Positions 25,835 through 35,087 are shown, counted from the stretch's first letter. The stretch is DNA of 64,000 nucleotides from Leisingera sp. ANG59 (GCF_013317235.1 NZ_WLCM01000011.1:1-64000), one strand, 5' to 3'. Notes: generated by a model not told the origin, from the sequence alone. A program made the numbers and translations.

Positions 25835-25924
25835 GGCACATCTCCTTGGATGCGCAAATCCTACCCATGCAGGAACCACGGATAAATTGCCGAAATGCGC
25901 AGGGTCGTTATACGTATTTGCATA

Positions 25925-26815
25925 ATGAGCCCCGATTGGAACCATATCCGCGCCTTTCTCGCCACCGCTGAAGCCGGCTCTCTGTCAGCAGCGGCACGCA
26001 AGCTTGGCCTCACCCAGCCAACGCTGTCTCGCCAGGTCGCGGCGCTGGAGGCCGAGCTGGGCGTGCTGCTGTTCGAACGCCTTGGCCGAGCCTTGGCACT
26101 GACCGAGGCGGGACGGGAGCTGCTGGCGCACAGCCGCAGGATGGGCGAAGCGGCTGACGGGCTGGCCCTTGCGGCAACAGGACAAGCGCAAACCATCGAA
26201 GGGCTGGTCCGCATCACCGCCAGCGACGGCATCTCGGCCCATATCCTGCCCGGGGTGCTGCCGCGGCTGCGCCAGCAGGCGCCGCGGCTGCGGATTGAGA
26301 TCGTCGCGGCGGACGACATCCGCGACCTGCAGCGGCGCGAAGCCGATATCGCGGTCCGCCATGTCCGCCCGGAACAGCCGGAGCTGATCGCCCGCAAGAT
26401 GCAGGACACCACTGCCCGCTTCTATGCCTCCCGCAGCTACCTGGAACGCCGGGGAACGCCCCGCTGCCGCGCCGACCTCAGCACCCATGACTTTGTTTCC
26501 TTCGGCGACATTCCCCAGTTCCTGGGCTACATGGAACCGCTCGGCATCCGGCTGAGCGCAGAGAACTTCCCCGTCGGCTCCACCAGCGGCCTGGCGGCCT
26601 GGGAACTGATGCGGCAGGGCTTCGGCATCGTGCCGATGCTGGACGCCATCGCCCGCAAAAACCCGGATGTGGAACCCTTGGACCTTGAGGATCTGCCGCC
26701 GTTGGAGTTCCCGCTGTGGCTGGCCACCCACCGCGAGTTGCACACCAGCCGCCGCATCCGCCTGGTGTTCGACGTTCTGGCCGACTACCTGACCGGGCTG
26801 AAGATGCGGTTCTGA
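25925..26815 (+). CDS. LysR family transcriptional regulator
   Basis: The 296-residue protein has a LysR HTH (WNHIRAFLATAEAGSLSAAARKLGLTQPTLSRQVAALEAELG) and an effector domain with GLVRITASDGISAHILPGVLPRLRQQAP and DIAVRHVRPEQPEL. The VRITAS/ILP and DIAVR elements are typical of the family. It is divergent from the methyltransferase gene. The ATG at 25925 gives the family-standard N-terminus. Confidence 0.94.
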   Translation: MSPDWNHIRAFLATAEAGSLSAAARKLGLTQPTLSRQVAALEAELGVLLFERLGRALALTEAGRELLAHSRRMGEAADGLALAATGQAQTIEGLVRITASDGISAHILPGVLPRLRQQAPRLRIEIVAADDIRDLQRREADIAVRHVRPEQPELIARKMQDTTARFYASRSYLERRGTPRCRADLSTHDFVSFGDIPQFLGYMEPLGIRLSAENFPVGSTSGLAAWELMRQGFGIVPMLDAIARKNPDVEPLDLEDLPPLEFPLWLATHRELHTSRRIRLVFDVLADYLTGLKMRF

Positions 26816-26860
26816 ACCGCCGCCGCAAGGAAAAGGGCAGCCCCGGAACCGGGAGCCGCC

Positions 26861-26905
26861 CAAAAGTTTTCCTCAAAACTTTTGCCAAGGCTTTTCAGAA
26901 AAGCC
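26861..26905. terminator. two tandem hairpins between convergent LysR and pheT genes
   Basis: CAAAAGTTTT (26861-26870) pairs with AAAACTTTTG (26875-26884) around a CCTC loop, and GGCTTTT (26889-26895) pairs with AAAAGCC (26899-26905). The A/T-rich arms allow termination in both directions. Confidence 0.75.
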
Positions 26906-26917
26906 GTGGACCAAATT

Positions 26918-29314
26918 TTACCCGCGCAGGGTGCCGCCGGTCGCCTTGGTCACCTTGGCAATGATCTTCTCGCTCACTGCCTCGATGTCCTTTTCCTTCA
27001 GCGTCTTATCGCTGGGCTGCAGCCGCACGGTGATCGCCAGCGACTTCTTGCCCTCGCCCAGGGAGCCGCCGATGAACTCGTCAAAGACGCGCACATCCTC
27101 AATCAGCGCCTTGTCGGCACCGGCGGCAGCGTTGACCAGGGTCAGTGCCTCGATGCTATCATCGACGACAAAGGCAAAGTCGCGCTCCACCGCCTGCAGG
27201 TCGCTGATCGCCAGCGCCGGGCGGGTGGCACCGGATTTGCGCGGCAGCGGCACCTCATCCGGGAAAATGGTGAAGGCGACAGCCGCACCCTTGATGCCCA
27301 TCGCTTTCAGAACCTTCGGGTGCAGCTCGCCGAAGACGCCCAGGGTCTTCTTCGGCCCCAGGCAGATGCGGCCATGACGGCCCGGGTGCCACCAGGCGGC
27401 GCCTTCGCGCAGGATCTGCACCTTGGTCGGCGCGCCGATGGCGGCCAGCACCGCTTCGATGTCGGCCTTGGCATCATAGAGATCCACCGCGCGCGATGCG
27501 CCATGCACGTCCTTCGGCCCGGTGCGCCCCACCAAAAGGCCCGCGATCTGATTGACCTGCTCGCCCGGCTCGCCGCCGGTGAAGGCAGGGCCGGCCTCAA
27601 ACAGCGCCAGGTCCATGTAGCCGCGCGCCTGGTTGCGGGCCGCGGCCTGCAGCAGGCCCGCCAGCAGATCGGGGCGCATGTGCGACATCTCGGACGAGAT
27701 CGGGTTGGCCAGCATGGTGGCATCGTCACCGCCGCCGAACAGCGCCGCCGAGGCCTTGTCGATGAAGCTGTAGCTGACGACCTCATTATAGCCGAGGCTG
27801 GCGCAGGTGCGGCGCGCCATCTGCTGGCGGCGCTGCTGCGGGGTCATCACCGGCTTCGGGATGCCGTCGGTCAGCCGCGGCAGCGGCTTGCCCACCAGCT
27901 TGGTCAGCGAGGCAATCCGCGCCACCTCTTCCACCAGGTCGGCCTCGCCCTGCACGTCCGGGCGCCAGCTGGGCACATGCGCCATATTGCCTTCCAGGCG
28001 GAAGCCCAGGCGGGTCAGGGTCTGGCGCTGATCGCTTTCCGGGATCTCCATCCCCACCAGCGATTGTACCCGGTCCGCGTCCAGCTTGTAAGCGCGCGAA
28101 TGATCCGGCACGTCGCCCGCGATCACCACCTCGGACGGCTCGCCGCCGCACAGGTCCAGGATCATCTGGGTCGCCCGGTGCAGGCCCTCGATGGTGTATT
28201 CCGGGTCCACCCCGCGCTCGAAGCGGTAGCGCGCATCCGAATTGATCTTGAGCGCCCGGCCCGCCATCGCGATCTGCACGTGATCCCAGAAGGCGCTCTC
28301 CAGGAACACATCCACGGTTTCCCCGGTACAGCCAGTCTCCTCGCCGCCCATGATGCCGCCGATGCTCTCCACACCCTTTTCGTCGGAGATCACCATGTGG
28401 CCCGCGCCAAGGGTGTATTCCTTCTCATCCAGCGCCACCAGCGTCTCGCCGCCTTGGGCGCGGTGGACCCGCAGGCTGCCCTGCACCTTGGCCGCATCGA
28501 ACACATGCAGCGGGCGGTTCTGGTCGAAGGTGAAAAAGTTGGTCACATCCACCAGCGCCGAGATCGGGCGCAGGCCGATCGCCGTCAGCCGGTCCTGCAG
28601 CCACTGCGGGCTGGGGCCGTTTTTCACACCTTTGATCAGGCGGCCGGCAAACAGCGGGCAGCCGTCGAGGGTGTCCTCGTCGATGGTGACCTTGATCGGG
28701 CTTGCGAAGTCGCCCGGGATCGCCTCAAACGCACGGGTCTTCAGGGTGCCCAGGCCGCGCGCCGCCAGGTCGCGGGCAATGCCGTAGACGCCCAGCGCAT
28801 CGGGGCGGTTCGGGGTGATCGCGATCTCGATGACCGGATCGACCTTGGCCGGATCGTTCTCCGCCAGCCAGTCCACAAACTTGTCGCCAACCGCGCCGGA
28901 GGGCAGCTCGATGATGCCGTCATGCTCTTCCGACAGCTCCAGCTCGCGCTCGGAGGCCATCATGCCGAAGCTCTCGATGCCGCGGATCTTGCCGACGCCG
29001 ATGGTGATGTCGAGGCCGGGGATATACATGCCCGGCTTGCAGACCACCACGGTGATGCCTTCACGCGCGTTCGGCGCGCCGCAGATGATCTGCAACTCGC
29101 CCTCGTCGGTGTCCACCTTGCAGACCCGCAGCTTGTCGGCATCCGGGTGCTTCTCGGCGTGCTTCACATAGCCGAGGGTAAAGTCCTTCAGCGCGTCCGC
29201 CGGATTGACGACCCCTTCGACCTCAAGGCCCAGATCGGTCAGGGCGTCAGTGATCTCTTCCACCGAAGCGTCGGTGTCGAGGTGGTCTTTCAGCCAGGAA
29301 AGCGTGAATTTCAT
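26918..29314 (-). CDS. pheT: phenylalanine--tRNA ligase subunit beta
   Basis: The 798-residue protein is a full-length PheT. It begins MKFTLSWLKDHLDTDASVEEI, then an EMAP/tRNA-binding domain (about 40-150), the B3/B4 editing region (PNRPDALGVYGIARDLAA, LVDVTNFFTFD with ALDEKEYTLG), the B5 domain and a catalytic-like core (YSFIDKASAALFGG), and ends with a C-terminal FDX-ACB domain (LQAVERDFAFVVDD...SLAITVRLQPSDKTL). It pairs with PheS as an alpha2-beta2 enzyme charging tRNA-Phe. pheT is normally adjacent to pheS; here two genes lie in between. Confidence 0.98.
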   Translation of the reverse strand: MKFTLSWLKDHLDTDASVEEITDALTDLGLEVEGVVNPADALKDFTLGYVKHAEKHPDADKLRVCKVDTDEGELQIICGAPNAREGITVVVCKPGMYIPGLDITIGVGKIRGIESFGMMASERELELSEEHDGIIELPSGAVGDKFVDWLAENDPAKVDPVIEIAITPNRPDALGVYGIARDLAARGLGTLKTRAFEAIPGDFASPIKVTIDEDTLDGCPLFAGRLIKGVKNGPSPQWLQDRLTAIGLRPISALVDVTNFFTFDQNRPLHVFDAAKVQGSLRVHRAQGGETLVALDEKEYTLGAGHMVISDEKGVESIGGIMGGEETGCTGETVDVFLESAFWDHVQIAMAGRALKINSDARYRFERGVDPEYTIEGLHRATQMILDLCGGEPSEVVIAGDVPDHSRAYKLDADRVQSLVGMEIPESDQRQTLTRLGFRLEGNMAHVPSWRPDVQGEADLVEEVARIASLTKLVGKPLPRLTDGIPKPVMTPQQRRQQMARRTCASLGYNEVVSYSFIDKASAALFGGGDDATMLANPISSEMSHMRPDLLAGLLQAAARNQARGYMDLALFEAGPAFTGGEPGEQVNQIAGLLVGRTGPKDVHGASRAVDLYDAKADIEAVLAAIGAPTKVQILREGAAWWHPGRHGRICLGPKKTLGVFGELHPKVLKAMGIKGAAVAFTIFPDEVPLPRKSGATRPALAISDLQAVERDFAFVVDDSIEALTLVNAAAGADKALIEDVRVFDEFIGGSLGEGKKSLAITVRLQPSDKTLKEKDIEAVSEKIIAKVTKATGGTLRG

Positions 29315-29403
29315 CGGTCGGGGACCCCTTGGCAGACATGCGTGTTTGACCCGAGGCAATGGCAAAGAATGCGCCAAGGTTCAAGGGTTCAGCACACCGT
29401 CGC

Positions 29404-30219
29404 CTAAGGATAGCTGGGAGTGAGGTTCAAAAGCTCATCCAATTGCCGCCCGATCCAGCCGTGCGGGATGAAATGGCCGCCGGGATGGGTGTCCAGCACC
29501 ACCTGCCCTCCGGCGCAGCCCGCCCAGACCGTGCGCTCCAGTTTCAGGAACTCCACCACCTGCCACTGCCCCAGCGCCCGCGCCGCACCGCAGCCCAGCC
29601 GCGCCCGCCACAGCGCCACCGGATAGGTCCGCTCGCCGCCGGGGCCGTAGGGGAAATCCATTACCGTGTCCTTCAGCCCATGCACATGGCGCACCTCGCG
29701 CGGGGCTTCGGGACAGTTTTCACTCTGCTGGATGGTGCCCGCCACCGCCAGGAGCGCCGCCACATCATTGCCGCTGCGGCAGACATAGCGCCAGGCCATG
29801 GCCGCGCCATAGGAATAGCCGGAAACATAAATGCGTTCGCGATCAACGGGGTAACGCTTGGCGACGTCCGCCAGAACCGCGTCGGCAAAGGCAACGTCCT
29901 CGGTCTCCGCCGACCAGAAATCCCAGGTCTTGCGCCGCCCGTTAGGCGTCACCAGCAGCACGCCGCGGCGCTTGGCCGAGGTCCCCACCCGGTTGCTTTT
30001 CTGGGCATGGCGCCCGGTGCGGGACCAGCCGTGGAAATGCAAGAGCACCGGCAGCGGCGAGACTCCGTCCCAGCCCTCCGGCTCCATCACGTGATAAGAG
30101 CGGTCCCCCAGTTCGCAGGGTGTTGCGTCCTGGCACCCGGCGGGTTTCGGCGGCCCCATGGCAGCAGCGGCTGAGGCCCACAGCAGGACGGCGGAAAGGG
30201 AAAGAACAGCTCGGATCAT
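29404..30219 (-). CDS. secreted alpha/beta hydrolase, PHB-depolymerase/LpqC-like
   Basis: About 271 residues with a signal peptide (VLSLSAVLLWASAAAAMG). The LHFHGWSRTG oxyanion region, the nucleophile elbow VSGYSYGAAMAW (GxSxG) and a late THPGGHFIP with the catalytic histidine match esterases of the polyhydroxybutyrate-depolymerase/feruloyl-esterase group. Cysteine pairs suggest a periplasmic or extracellular location. A paralogue lies at 44818-45654. It is inserted between pheS and pheT. The ATG at 30219 is chosen over a GTG six codons upstream. Confidence 0.82.
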   Translation of the reverse strand: MIRAVLSLSAVLLWASAAAAMGPPKPAGCQDATPCELGDRSYHVMEPEGWDGVSPLPVLLHFHGWSRTGRHAQKSNRVGTSAKRRGVLLVTPNGRRKTWDFWSAETEDVAFADAVLADVAKRYPVDRERIYVSGYSYGAAMAWRYVCRSGNDVAALLAVAGTIQQSENCPEAPREVRHVHGLKDTVMDFPYGPGGERTYPVALWRARLGCGAARALGQWQVVEFLKLERTVWAGCAGGQVVLDTHPGGHFIPHGWIGRQLDELLNLTPSYP

Positions 30220-30607
30220 TCGCCTTAGGGTAGCCACAACACGGCAGCTGTCACGTCACAAGTTTGTGGGCGGCAGCGACTGAGCCGCGTCATCGCCTGA
30301 CCTCGGGGAGGCGAACCAGCGATGGTGTTTGGCAGTTAATTCCGGCCAAGTCCGTACGGCGTCTGGCTGGTGCGCTGGTGGCACCAAATCGCCTGCCCGT
30401 GCGGGCGATCAGGCGATGGCGCGGCGGCCTCTCGGCCTTGATTCCGCGCTAGGGACAATACTGGAAGACTGCACGTATCCCATTTTGGCGCGACCGTTGT
30501 GTTCAATCACGGAGCATCGCGCCGGACCCGAGGGTGGGCGTATCGCGCCCGCCCTGGGGGCGGGTCGGGCGCGATGCGGGGCTGCGCCCCCGCGAAAACT
30601 CACAGTT
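30220..30607. other. GC-rich intergenic region between pheS and pheT
   Basis: I see no gene. It contains several short stems, the clearest being ATCGCGCCCG (30542-30551) with CGGGCGCGAT (30566-30575), a perfect 10-base stem, plus a partial direct repeat of ATCGCGCC just before it (about 30514). It may be a REP-like element. The + strand shows no T-tract. Confidence 0.45.
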
Positions 30608-30907
30608 TTAACGCTTGAGGCCTTTAAGCAGCTTCTTTGTCTTAAATGCACCCGCGCGCTGATCTGCTTTGATCTGGTCCCGCCGCTGCCAAACATTCGA
30701 ATGCGCATGCCAAAAAGCTGCAGCTGCTGGGCCCACTGTGATCATGTAGACCAGCGCCAGCAGCACCGGAGCTTTAACGAACATCAGCAGCCAGACCGGC
30801 ACAACGGCCAGGAACAGAATTGGCAGCAGTACCCATCTCGGCTTTCTTTCGCAAAACGCAGTACACCAGTCGATGTAGCCCGCGAATATTACGCCGATCA
30901 GATACAC
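30608..30907 (-). CDS. small membrane protein downstream of pheS
   Basis: The 99-residue product starts with a GTG immediately after the pheS stop codon, so it is probably co-transcribed and coupled. It has a hydrophobic N-terminus, two clear membrane segments (VLLPILFLAVVPVWLLMFV and PVLLALVYMITVGPAAAAFW) and a basic C-terminal tail (KTKKLLKGLKR) that would face the cytoplasm. I do not recognise a family. It is supported by composition and tight spacing. Confidence 0.55.
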   Translation of the reverse strand: MYLIGVIFAGYIDWCTAFCERKPRWVLLPILFLAVVPVWLLMFVKAPVLLALVYMITVGPAAAAFWHAHSNVWQRRDQIKADQRAGAFKTKKLLKGLKR

Positions 30908-31981
30908 CTACCGGCTCAACCCGCCATGCAGCGCCGGCATGTCGAGGCTCTGGAAGCCGTAGTGGCGCAGCCAGCGCAGGTCGCTGTCGAAGAAGGCGCG
31001 CAGATCGGGGATGCCGTATTTCAGCATCGCCAGACGGTCGATGCCGATGCCGAAGGCAAAGCCCTGGTAGATCTCCGGGTCGATGCCGCCCGCCGCGATC
31101 ACCTTGGGGTGCACCATGCCGGAGCCGAGGATCTCCATCCAGTCGTCGCCCTCGCCGATCTTCAGCGCACCACCCTCCCAGGAGCAGCGGATGTCCACTT
31201 CAGCCGACGGCTCGGTGAAGGGGAAATGCGAGGCGCGGAAGCGCAGCTCCACATCATCCACCTCAAAGAAGGATTTGACAAACTCCTCCAGCACCCACTT
31301 GAGGTTCGCCATCGAGATGTCCTTGTCGAGCGCCAGGCCTTCGACCTGGTGGAACATCGGCGTGTGGGTCTGGTCATAGTCGGCGCGGTAGACGCCGCCC
31401 GGGCAGATGATGCGCAGCGGCGCGCCCATCTTCTCCATCGAGCGGATCTGCACCGGCGAGGTATGGGTGCGCAGCACATGCGGCGGGCGGTTGTCGCCCT
31501 CGGCACGGTGCATATAGAACGTGTCCATCTCAGCGCGTGCCGGATGGTGGCCGGGGATGTTCAGCGCATCGAAGTTGTACCAGTCGGTGTCGATCCGCGG
31601 CCCTTCGGCAACGGAAAAGCCCAGTTCGGCAAAGATCGCGGTGATCTCTTCCTGCACCTGGCTGATAGGATGCAGGCTGCCCTGACGGGTAGGGCGCGAC
31701 GGCAGGGTCACGTCCAGCCATTCGGTGCGCAGGCGCTCATCCAGAGCGGCATCTTCCAGACCGGCCTTCTTGGCCGCCAGGGCCGAGTTGATCTCATCCT
31801 TCAACGCGTTCAGCGCCGGGCCCGCCGCCTGGCGCTCTTCCGGGGTCATCTTGCCCAGCTCGCGCATCTTCAGCGCCACTTCGCCCTTCTTGCCGACGGC
31901 GGCAAGGCGGATCGCCTCCAGCGCCGCCTCGTCGGCGGCCTCTGCAATCTGACCCAGGTATTTGGCTTTAAGATCGTCCAT
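30908..31981 (-). CDS. pheS: phenylalanine--tRNA ligase subunit alpha
   Basis: A 357-residue PheS: an N-terminal coiled-coil tRNA-binding part (to about residue 90), then the class II core with motif 1 near [19 protein letters not shown], motif 2 [12 protein letters not shown]...[23 protein letters not shown] and motif 3 [22 protein letters not shown]. It catalyses charging of tRNA-Phe with PheT. GAGGGG lies before the ATG at 31981. The order on this strand remains rpmI, rplT, pheS, pheT, with insertions. Confidence 0.98.
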   Translation of the reverse strand: MDDLKAKYLGQIAEAADEAALEAIRLAAVGKKGEVALKMRELGKMTPEERQAAGPALNALKDEINSALAAKKAGLEDAALDERLRTEWLDVTLPSRPTRQGSLHPISQVQEEITAIFAELGFSVAEGPRIDTDWYNFDALNIPGHHPARAEMDTFYMHRAEGDNRPPHVLRTHTSPVQIRSMEKMGAPLRIICPGGVYRADYDQTHTPMFHQVEGLALDKDISMANLKWVLEEFVKSFFEVDDVELRFRASHFPFTEPSAEVDIRCSWEGGALKIGEGDDWMEILGSGMVHPKVIAAGGIDPEIYQGFAFGIGIDRLAMLKYGIPDLRAFFDSDLRWLRHYGFQSLDMPALHGGLSR

Positions 31982-32105
31982 CACGGCCCCTCGAATTCTG
32001 CTTGTGCCCTGCTACCACAAGGGCCGCTGAAAGCAAGAGGGCTAGGGCCGATGCCCTGACGGTGTGTCACCACGGCGTGCGGCGACGGGCCGGCGACGGC
32101 AACCC

Positions 32106-33002
32106 TCAGCACCGCCAGGCCTCCTGCGGCAGCTTCAGCAGATGCTGCTGCAGCCATTGCCCGGCCTGCCCCAGCACCCGCTGCGACGTCCAGACCACGT
32201 CGATGCCGGCCAGCGCATCGCTCTGCTGAAAGCCATAGCACAGCCGTACCAGCGCGCCGCTGTCCAGATGCGGCTGCACCGCCGGCAGCGGCAGCTCGGC
32301 CCAGCCCAGCCTCTGCCGCAGCAATTCGATAATCACGCCCGGGCTTTCCGCACACCACACCATGGCGCTGTGGGGTTCGCCGATCTGCCATTTCGCGTCC
32401 CGGGCGCGGCTGCGCAGCACCAACTGGCGGTGCGCCCGCAGGTCGCGGTGGGCCAGCGGGCCAAGGGCGGCCAGCGGGTGACCCCGCCCGCAAACCGGCA
32501 CCACCGCCATGTGGCCGACGCCGCGGAACTGAAACCCCTCGGGGTAAAACTCCTGCTCGGTCATCAACCCCAGATCGGCGCGGCCTTCTTTCAGCAGCGC
32601 CGCGGTGTCATTGGGGCCAGCCGACAGGATCTCCAGCGCCACGTGCGGATAGGCTTCGGCAAAACCGCCCAGCGCCTCCAGCAGCGGCGCCATGTTCAGC
32701 CCCTGCTCGACCGCCAGGCACAGGCTGTCCTCCACACCTTCAGCCATCGACGCCGCCTTGGCCGCAAACTCCCGCTGGCCCAGGAGGATCCCGCGCGCGT
32801 GGGGCAGCATCTCCTGCCCCGCCCTTGTCAGCACCGGCGAGCGCCCGCTGCGGTCGAACAGCTGCAGCCCGCAGTCAATCTCCAAATTGGCAATCGCGGT
32901 GGAAATTGCCGACTGCGCCTTGCCCATCCGCCGCGCCGCGGCCGAGAACGAGCCCAGTTCGGCGGCCAGCACAAAGGCCTGCAGGGTTTCTGGAGACATC
33001 AT
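32106..33002 (-). CDS. LysR family transcriptional regulator, likely controls the PACE efflux gene
   Basis: The 298-residue protein has the LysR HTH (ETLQAFVLAAELGSFSAAARRMGKAQSAISTAIANLE) and an effector-binding domain (LCLAVEQGLNMAPLLEALGGFAEAYP, ADLGLMTEQEFYP). It is divergent from the PACE transporter gene with 97 bases between them, the usual LysR/target arrangement. A dyad just before its start (33011-33027) may be its autoregulatory site. Confidence 0.93.
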   Translation of the reverse strand: MMSPETLQAFVLAAELGSFSAAARRMGKAQSAISTAIANLEIDCGLQLFDRSGRSPVLTRAGQEMLPHARGILLGQREFAAKAASMAEGVEDSLCLAVEQGLNMAPLLEALGGFAEAYPHVALEILSAGPNDTAALLKEGRADLGLMTEQEFYPEGFQFRGVGHMAVVPVCGRGHPLAALGPLAHRDLRAHRQLVLRSRARDAKWQIGEPHSAMVWCAESPGVIIELLRQRLGWAELPLPAVQPHLDSGALVRLCYGFQQSDALAGIDVVWTSQRVLGQAGQWLQQHLLKLPQEAWRC

Positions 33003-33010
33003 GGCCCACC

Positions 33011-33027
33011 TATCTGTCTTTCAGATA
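33011..33027. promoter_or_regulatory. dyad in the LysR/PACE divergent promoter
   Basis: TATCTG-TCTTT-CAGATA is a perfect 6-5-6 inverted repeat located 9 bases upstream of the LysR start codon. It is a candidate operator or promoter-overlapping autoregulation site. Confidence 0.5.
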
Positions 33028-33099
33028 CATACTGACTGGATGCATCATGAAATACCGATAGAACCAAGGCAACGCCCAGACTGCAAAAGGAGGCTCAGG

Positions 33100-33552
33100 A
33101 TGGCAGGCAACGTTGCAATGCGGACAGCCAAGGACCGGCTGCGCTACACGATCAGTTTCGAGATCCTGCTGATGGCAGTGCTGGTGCCGGTCGGCGCCGC
33201 CTTCTTTGACAAACCGCTCAGCGATATCGGCCTCCTGGGCGTCATCCTGTCGCTGAAGGCAATGCTGCTGAACCTCCTCTACAACTGGATCTTCGACCAG
33301 GCCGACGCCAGGGCGGGACGGGTTTCCAGCGACCGCTCGCCGGTGGGCCGTATCCTGCACGCCATCGGGTTTGAGGCAACGCTGCTGATCACCTCGCTGC
33401 CCATCTACATCTGGTGGCTGAACCTCGGTCTCTGGCAGGCCCTGGCCACCGACCTGACGGTGACCTCCTTCGTGGTGGTCTACACCTACGGCTTCACTCT
33501 CGCCTACGACCGCCTGTTCCCGGTCGCCGCGGCGGAGGCTGGCTGCTCCTGA
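33100..33552 (+). CDS. PACE family efflux transporter
   Basis: This 150-residue protein has four membrane segments in two tandem bacterial transmembrane pairs, the layout of PACE (proteobacterial antimicrobial compound efflux, AceI-like) proteins. The second repeat has RILHAIGFEATLL with the conserved R-x-x-H-x-x-x-FE, and the first has the related RLRYTISFEILLM with Glu in the membrane. Family members export chlorhexidine, biguanides or short diamines by proton exchange. AAAAGGAGG precedes the ATG. Confidence 0.93.
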   Translation: MAGNVAMRTAKDRLRYTISFEILLMAVLVPVGAAFFDKPLSDIGLLGVILSLKAMLLNLLYNWIFDQADARAGRVSSDRSPVGRILHAIGFEATLLITSLPIYIWWLNLGLWQALATDLTVTSFVVVYTYGFTLAYDRLFPVAAAEAGCS

Positions 33553-33642
33553 CCCGCCGCCCGGCTTGGGCACCGTTTATGTGCTATACTTGCGGTGCGC
33601 GGGACAGCGCATCCCATTCAGCAGAACAACCGGAGGACAGCC

Positions 33643-34278
33643 ATGGCAAATGTGGATTGGTATATCGAAGGCCCCAGCTTCGGGAACTGCAACTGCAACT
33701 ACGGCTGCCCCTGCCAGTTCGAGGACCTGCCCACCCATGGGCATTGCACCGGATTCGAGGTGTTCCAAATCGACAAGGGCCACTTTGGCGAAACCGACCT
33801 GGCGGGCGCCCGCGCCGCCCTGCTCTATGCCTGGCCCGGCCCGGTATTCGAAGGCAAGGGCGCGATGCAGGCGATCATCGACGACCGCGCCACGGAGGCA
33901 CAGCGCGCGGCGCTGGAAACCGTGCTCACGGGCGGAGAAACGGATGAAGAAGCCACCCACTGGTGGGTTTACCACGCCATGTGCGACACCGTGCATGAGA
34001 CACTGACCAAGCGGATCGACTACGAGGTCGACATAGAAAACCGCACCGCCAAGCTGGACATCGAAGGGCTGGTCACTTCCAGCGGCCGCCCGATTCAGGC
34101 CCCGCATGGCGGCGGCGAGCACCGGGTCCGCATCGACATTCCCGGCGGCATCGAATTCACCCTGGCCGAGATCGGCAGCGCCTCTACCAGGTCCGATGCT
34201 GCGATCAAGCTGGACCTGAACGACAGCTATGGCCAGTGGGCCATCATCCGCCACGGCCCCCACGGGGTGGCGGCCTGA
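33643..34278 (+). CDS. DUF1326 domain-containing protein
   Basis: A 211-residue protein of the DUF1326 family. The Cys-rich start YIEGPSFGNCNCNYGCPCQF (residues about 7-26) is the family hallmark, followed by LEVQ-type beta strands and KLDIEGLVTSSGRPIQAPHGG. The CxC...CPC cluster could bind a metal or undergo redox change. Function is unknown. GGAGGACAGCC lies before the ATG. Confidence 0.92.
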   Translation: MANVDWYIEGPSFGNCNCNYGCPCQFEDLPTHGHCTGFEVFQIDKGHFGETDLAGARAALLYAWPGPVFEGKGAMQAIIDDRATEAQRAALETVLTGGETDEEATHWWVYHAMCDTVHETLTKRIDYEVDIENRTAKLDIEGLVTSSGRPIQAPHGGGEHRVRIDIPGGIEFTLAEIGSASTRSDAAIKLDLNDSYGQWAIIRHGPHGVAA

Positions 34279-34286
34279 GGTTCAGC

Positions 34287-34550
34287 TCAGGCGCTCAGGC
34301 AAGCGGTAAATACTGCGTGTTTTTCCTTGGTAAAGACTCCGCCCGGCTGCACACCTGCGGCCTCTTCCGGCGTCATAAACTTGTAAAGATCGCCCTGGAT
34401 GCCCGCTTTCTTCCAGCAGCTCTCAATCTGTGCCTTGGTAATGCTGGCGGACGCGGCCTGCGGCCTGGCGGTGAACGTTTCAGTGTTCGTGCTGCTTTGA
34501 CAGCCAGCCAGCAACACAGCACCGGCAGCGCACATAATGTTAAATTTCAT
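34287..34550 (-). CDS. small lipoprotein, unknown function
   Basis: From this ATG the protein has 87 residues with a lipoprotein signal: MKFNIMCAAGAVLLAGCQSS, lipobox LAGC with the modified cysteine at residue 17. The mature part contains ITKAQIESCWKKAGIQGDLYKFMTPEEAAGVQPGG and a second pair of cysteines. It is convergent with the DUF1326 gene. The ribosome-binding site is weak. It is likely anchored in the outer or inner membrane. Confidence 0.72.
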   Translation of the reverse strand: MKFNIMCAAGAVLLAGCQSSTNTETFTARPQAASASITKAQIESCWKKAGIQGDLYKFMTPEEAAGVQPGGVFTKEKHAVFTACLSA

Positions 34551-34731
34551 AAGTCCAAACCGGCTCTTCTCTTGCGAACGAAGGCGCAACTTAGACTAAA
34601 GTGCAGGCGCGTCAACACTATTGCAGCCCGATCCCGCCCCCGGAGCTGCCTGTGGAAAATTCCTGGCCAGAATAACAAGAAATACTCCGTTCAGCCCGTG
34701 CAACGCGCTTGAACGCCAAGGGAGATACACC

Positions 34732-35085
34732 ATGAAAACCTATTCAGGCAGCTGCCATTGCGGCGCTGTCCGCTGTTCCTTCCGCGCACCGGAAATCACC
34801 AGCGCGATTCAATGCGACCGCTCGATCTGCATCCGCAAGACCGCCTGTCTGACCCCGTTCAAGGTACCAAAGGAGGCCATGACGATCGCCGCAGCCGATG
34901 GCGCGCTGAAGACCTGCAGGTTCGGCTCCATGGCTGCGAGGCATCATTTCTGCGGCACCTGCGGCATCCGCACTTTTGTGGAGCCGCGCTTGTCGCCCGG
35001 CACCTACCGCGTCAACCTGGGTTGCGTCGAAGGAGTGAATGCCCTGCTTCTGCCGTCAGAGATTTTTGATGGCAAACGGCTCTGA
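34732..35085 (+). CDS. GFA family protein with incomplete cysteine set
   Basis: This 117-residue protein shows the GFA fold: GSCHCGAVRCSF (Cys8, Cys10), QCDRSICIRKTA (Cys28, Cys33) and HFCGTCGIRTFVEPR (Cys74, Cys77). The middle cysteine of the usual CxCxxC is replaced by Arg30, so one zinc site is altered compared with the other GFA protein at 19575-20057. GGGAGATACACC gives a clear ribosome-binding site. The enzymatic role is not established. Confidence 0.87.
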   Translation: MKTYSGSCHCGAVRCSFRAPEITSAIQCDRSICIRKTACLTPFKVPKEAMTIAAADGALKTCRFGSMAARHHFCGTCGIRTFVEPRLSPGTYRVNLGCVEGVNALLLPSEIFDGKRL

Positions 35086-35087
35086 CC

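Noticed and set aside
26882-29407. 841-codon open frame on the + strand opposite pheT
   Set aside because: It is an antisense shadow of pheT caused by high GC content; its product is His/Arg/Gln-rich without motifs.
30329-32059. 576-codon open frame opposite pheS
   Set aside because: It spans the antisense of pheS and of the small membrane gene; pheS is certain on the other strand.
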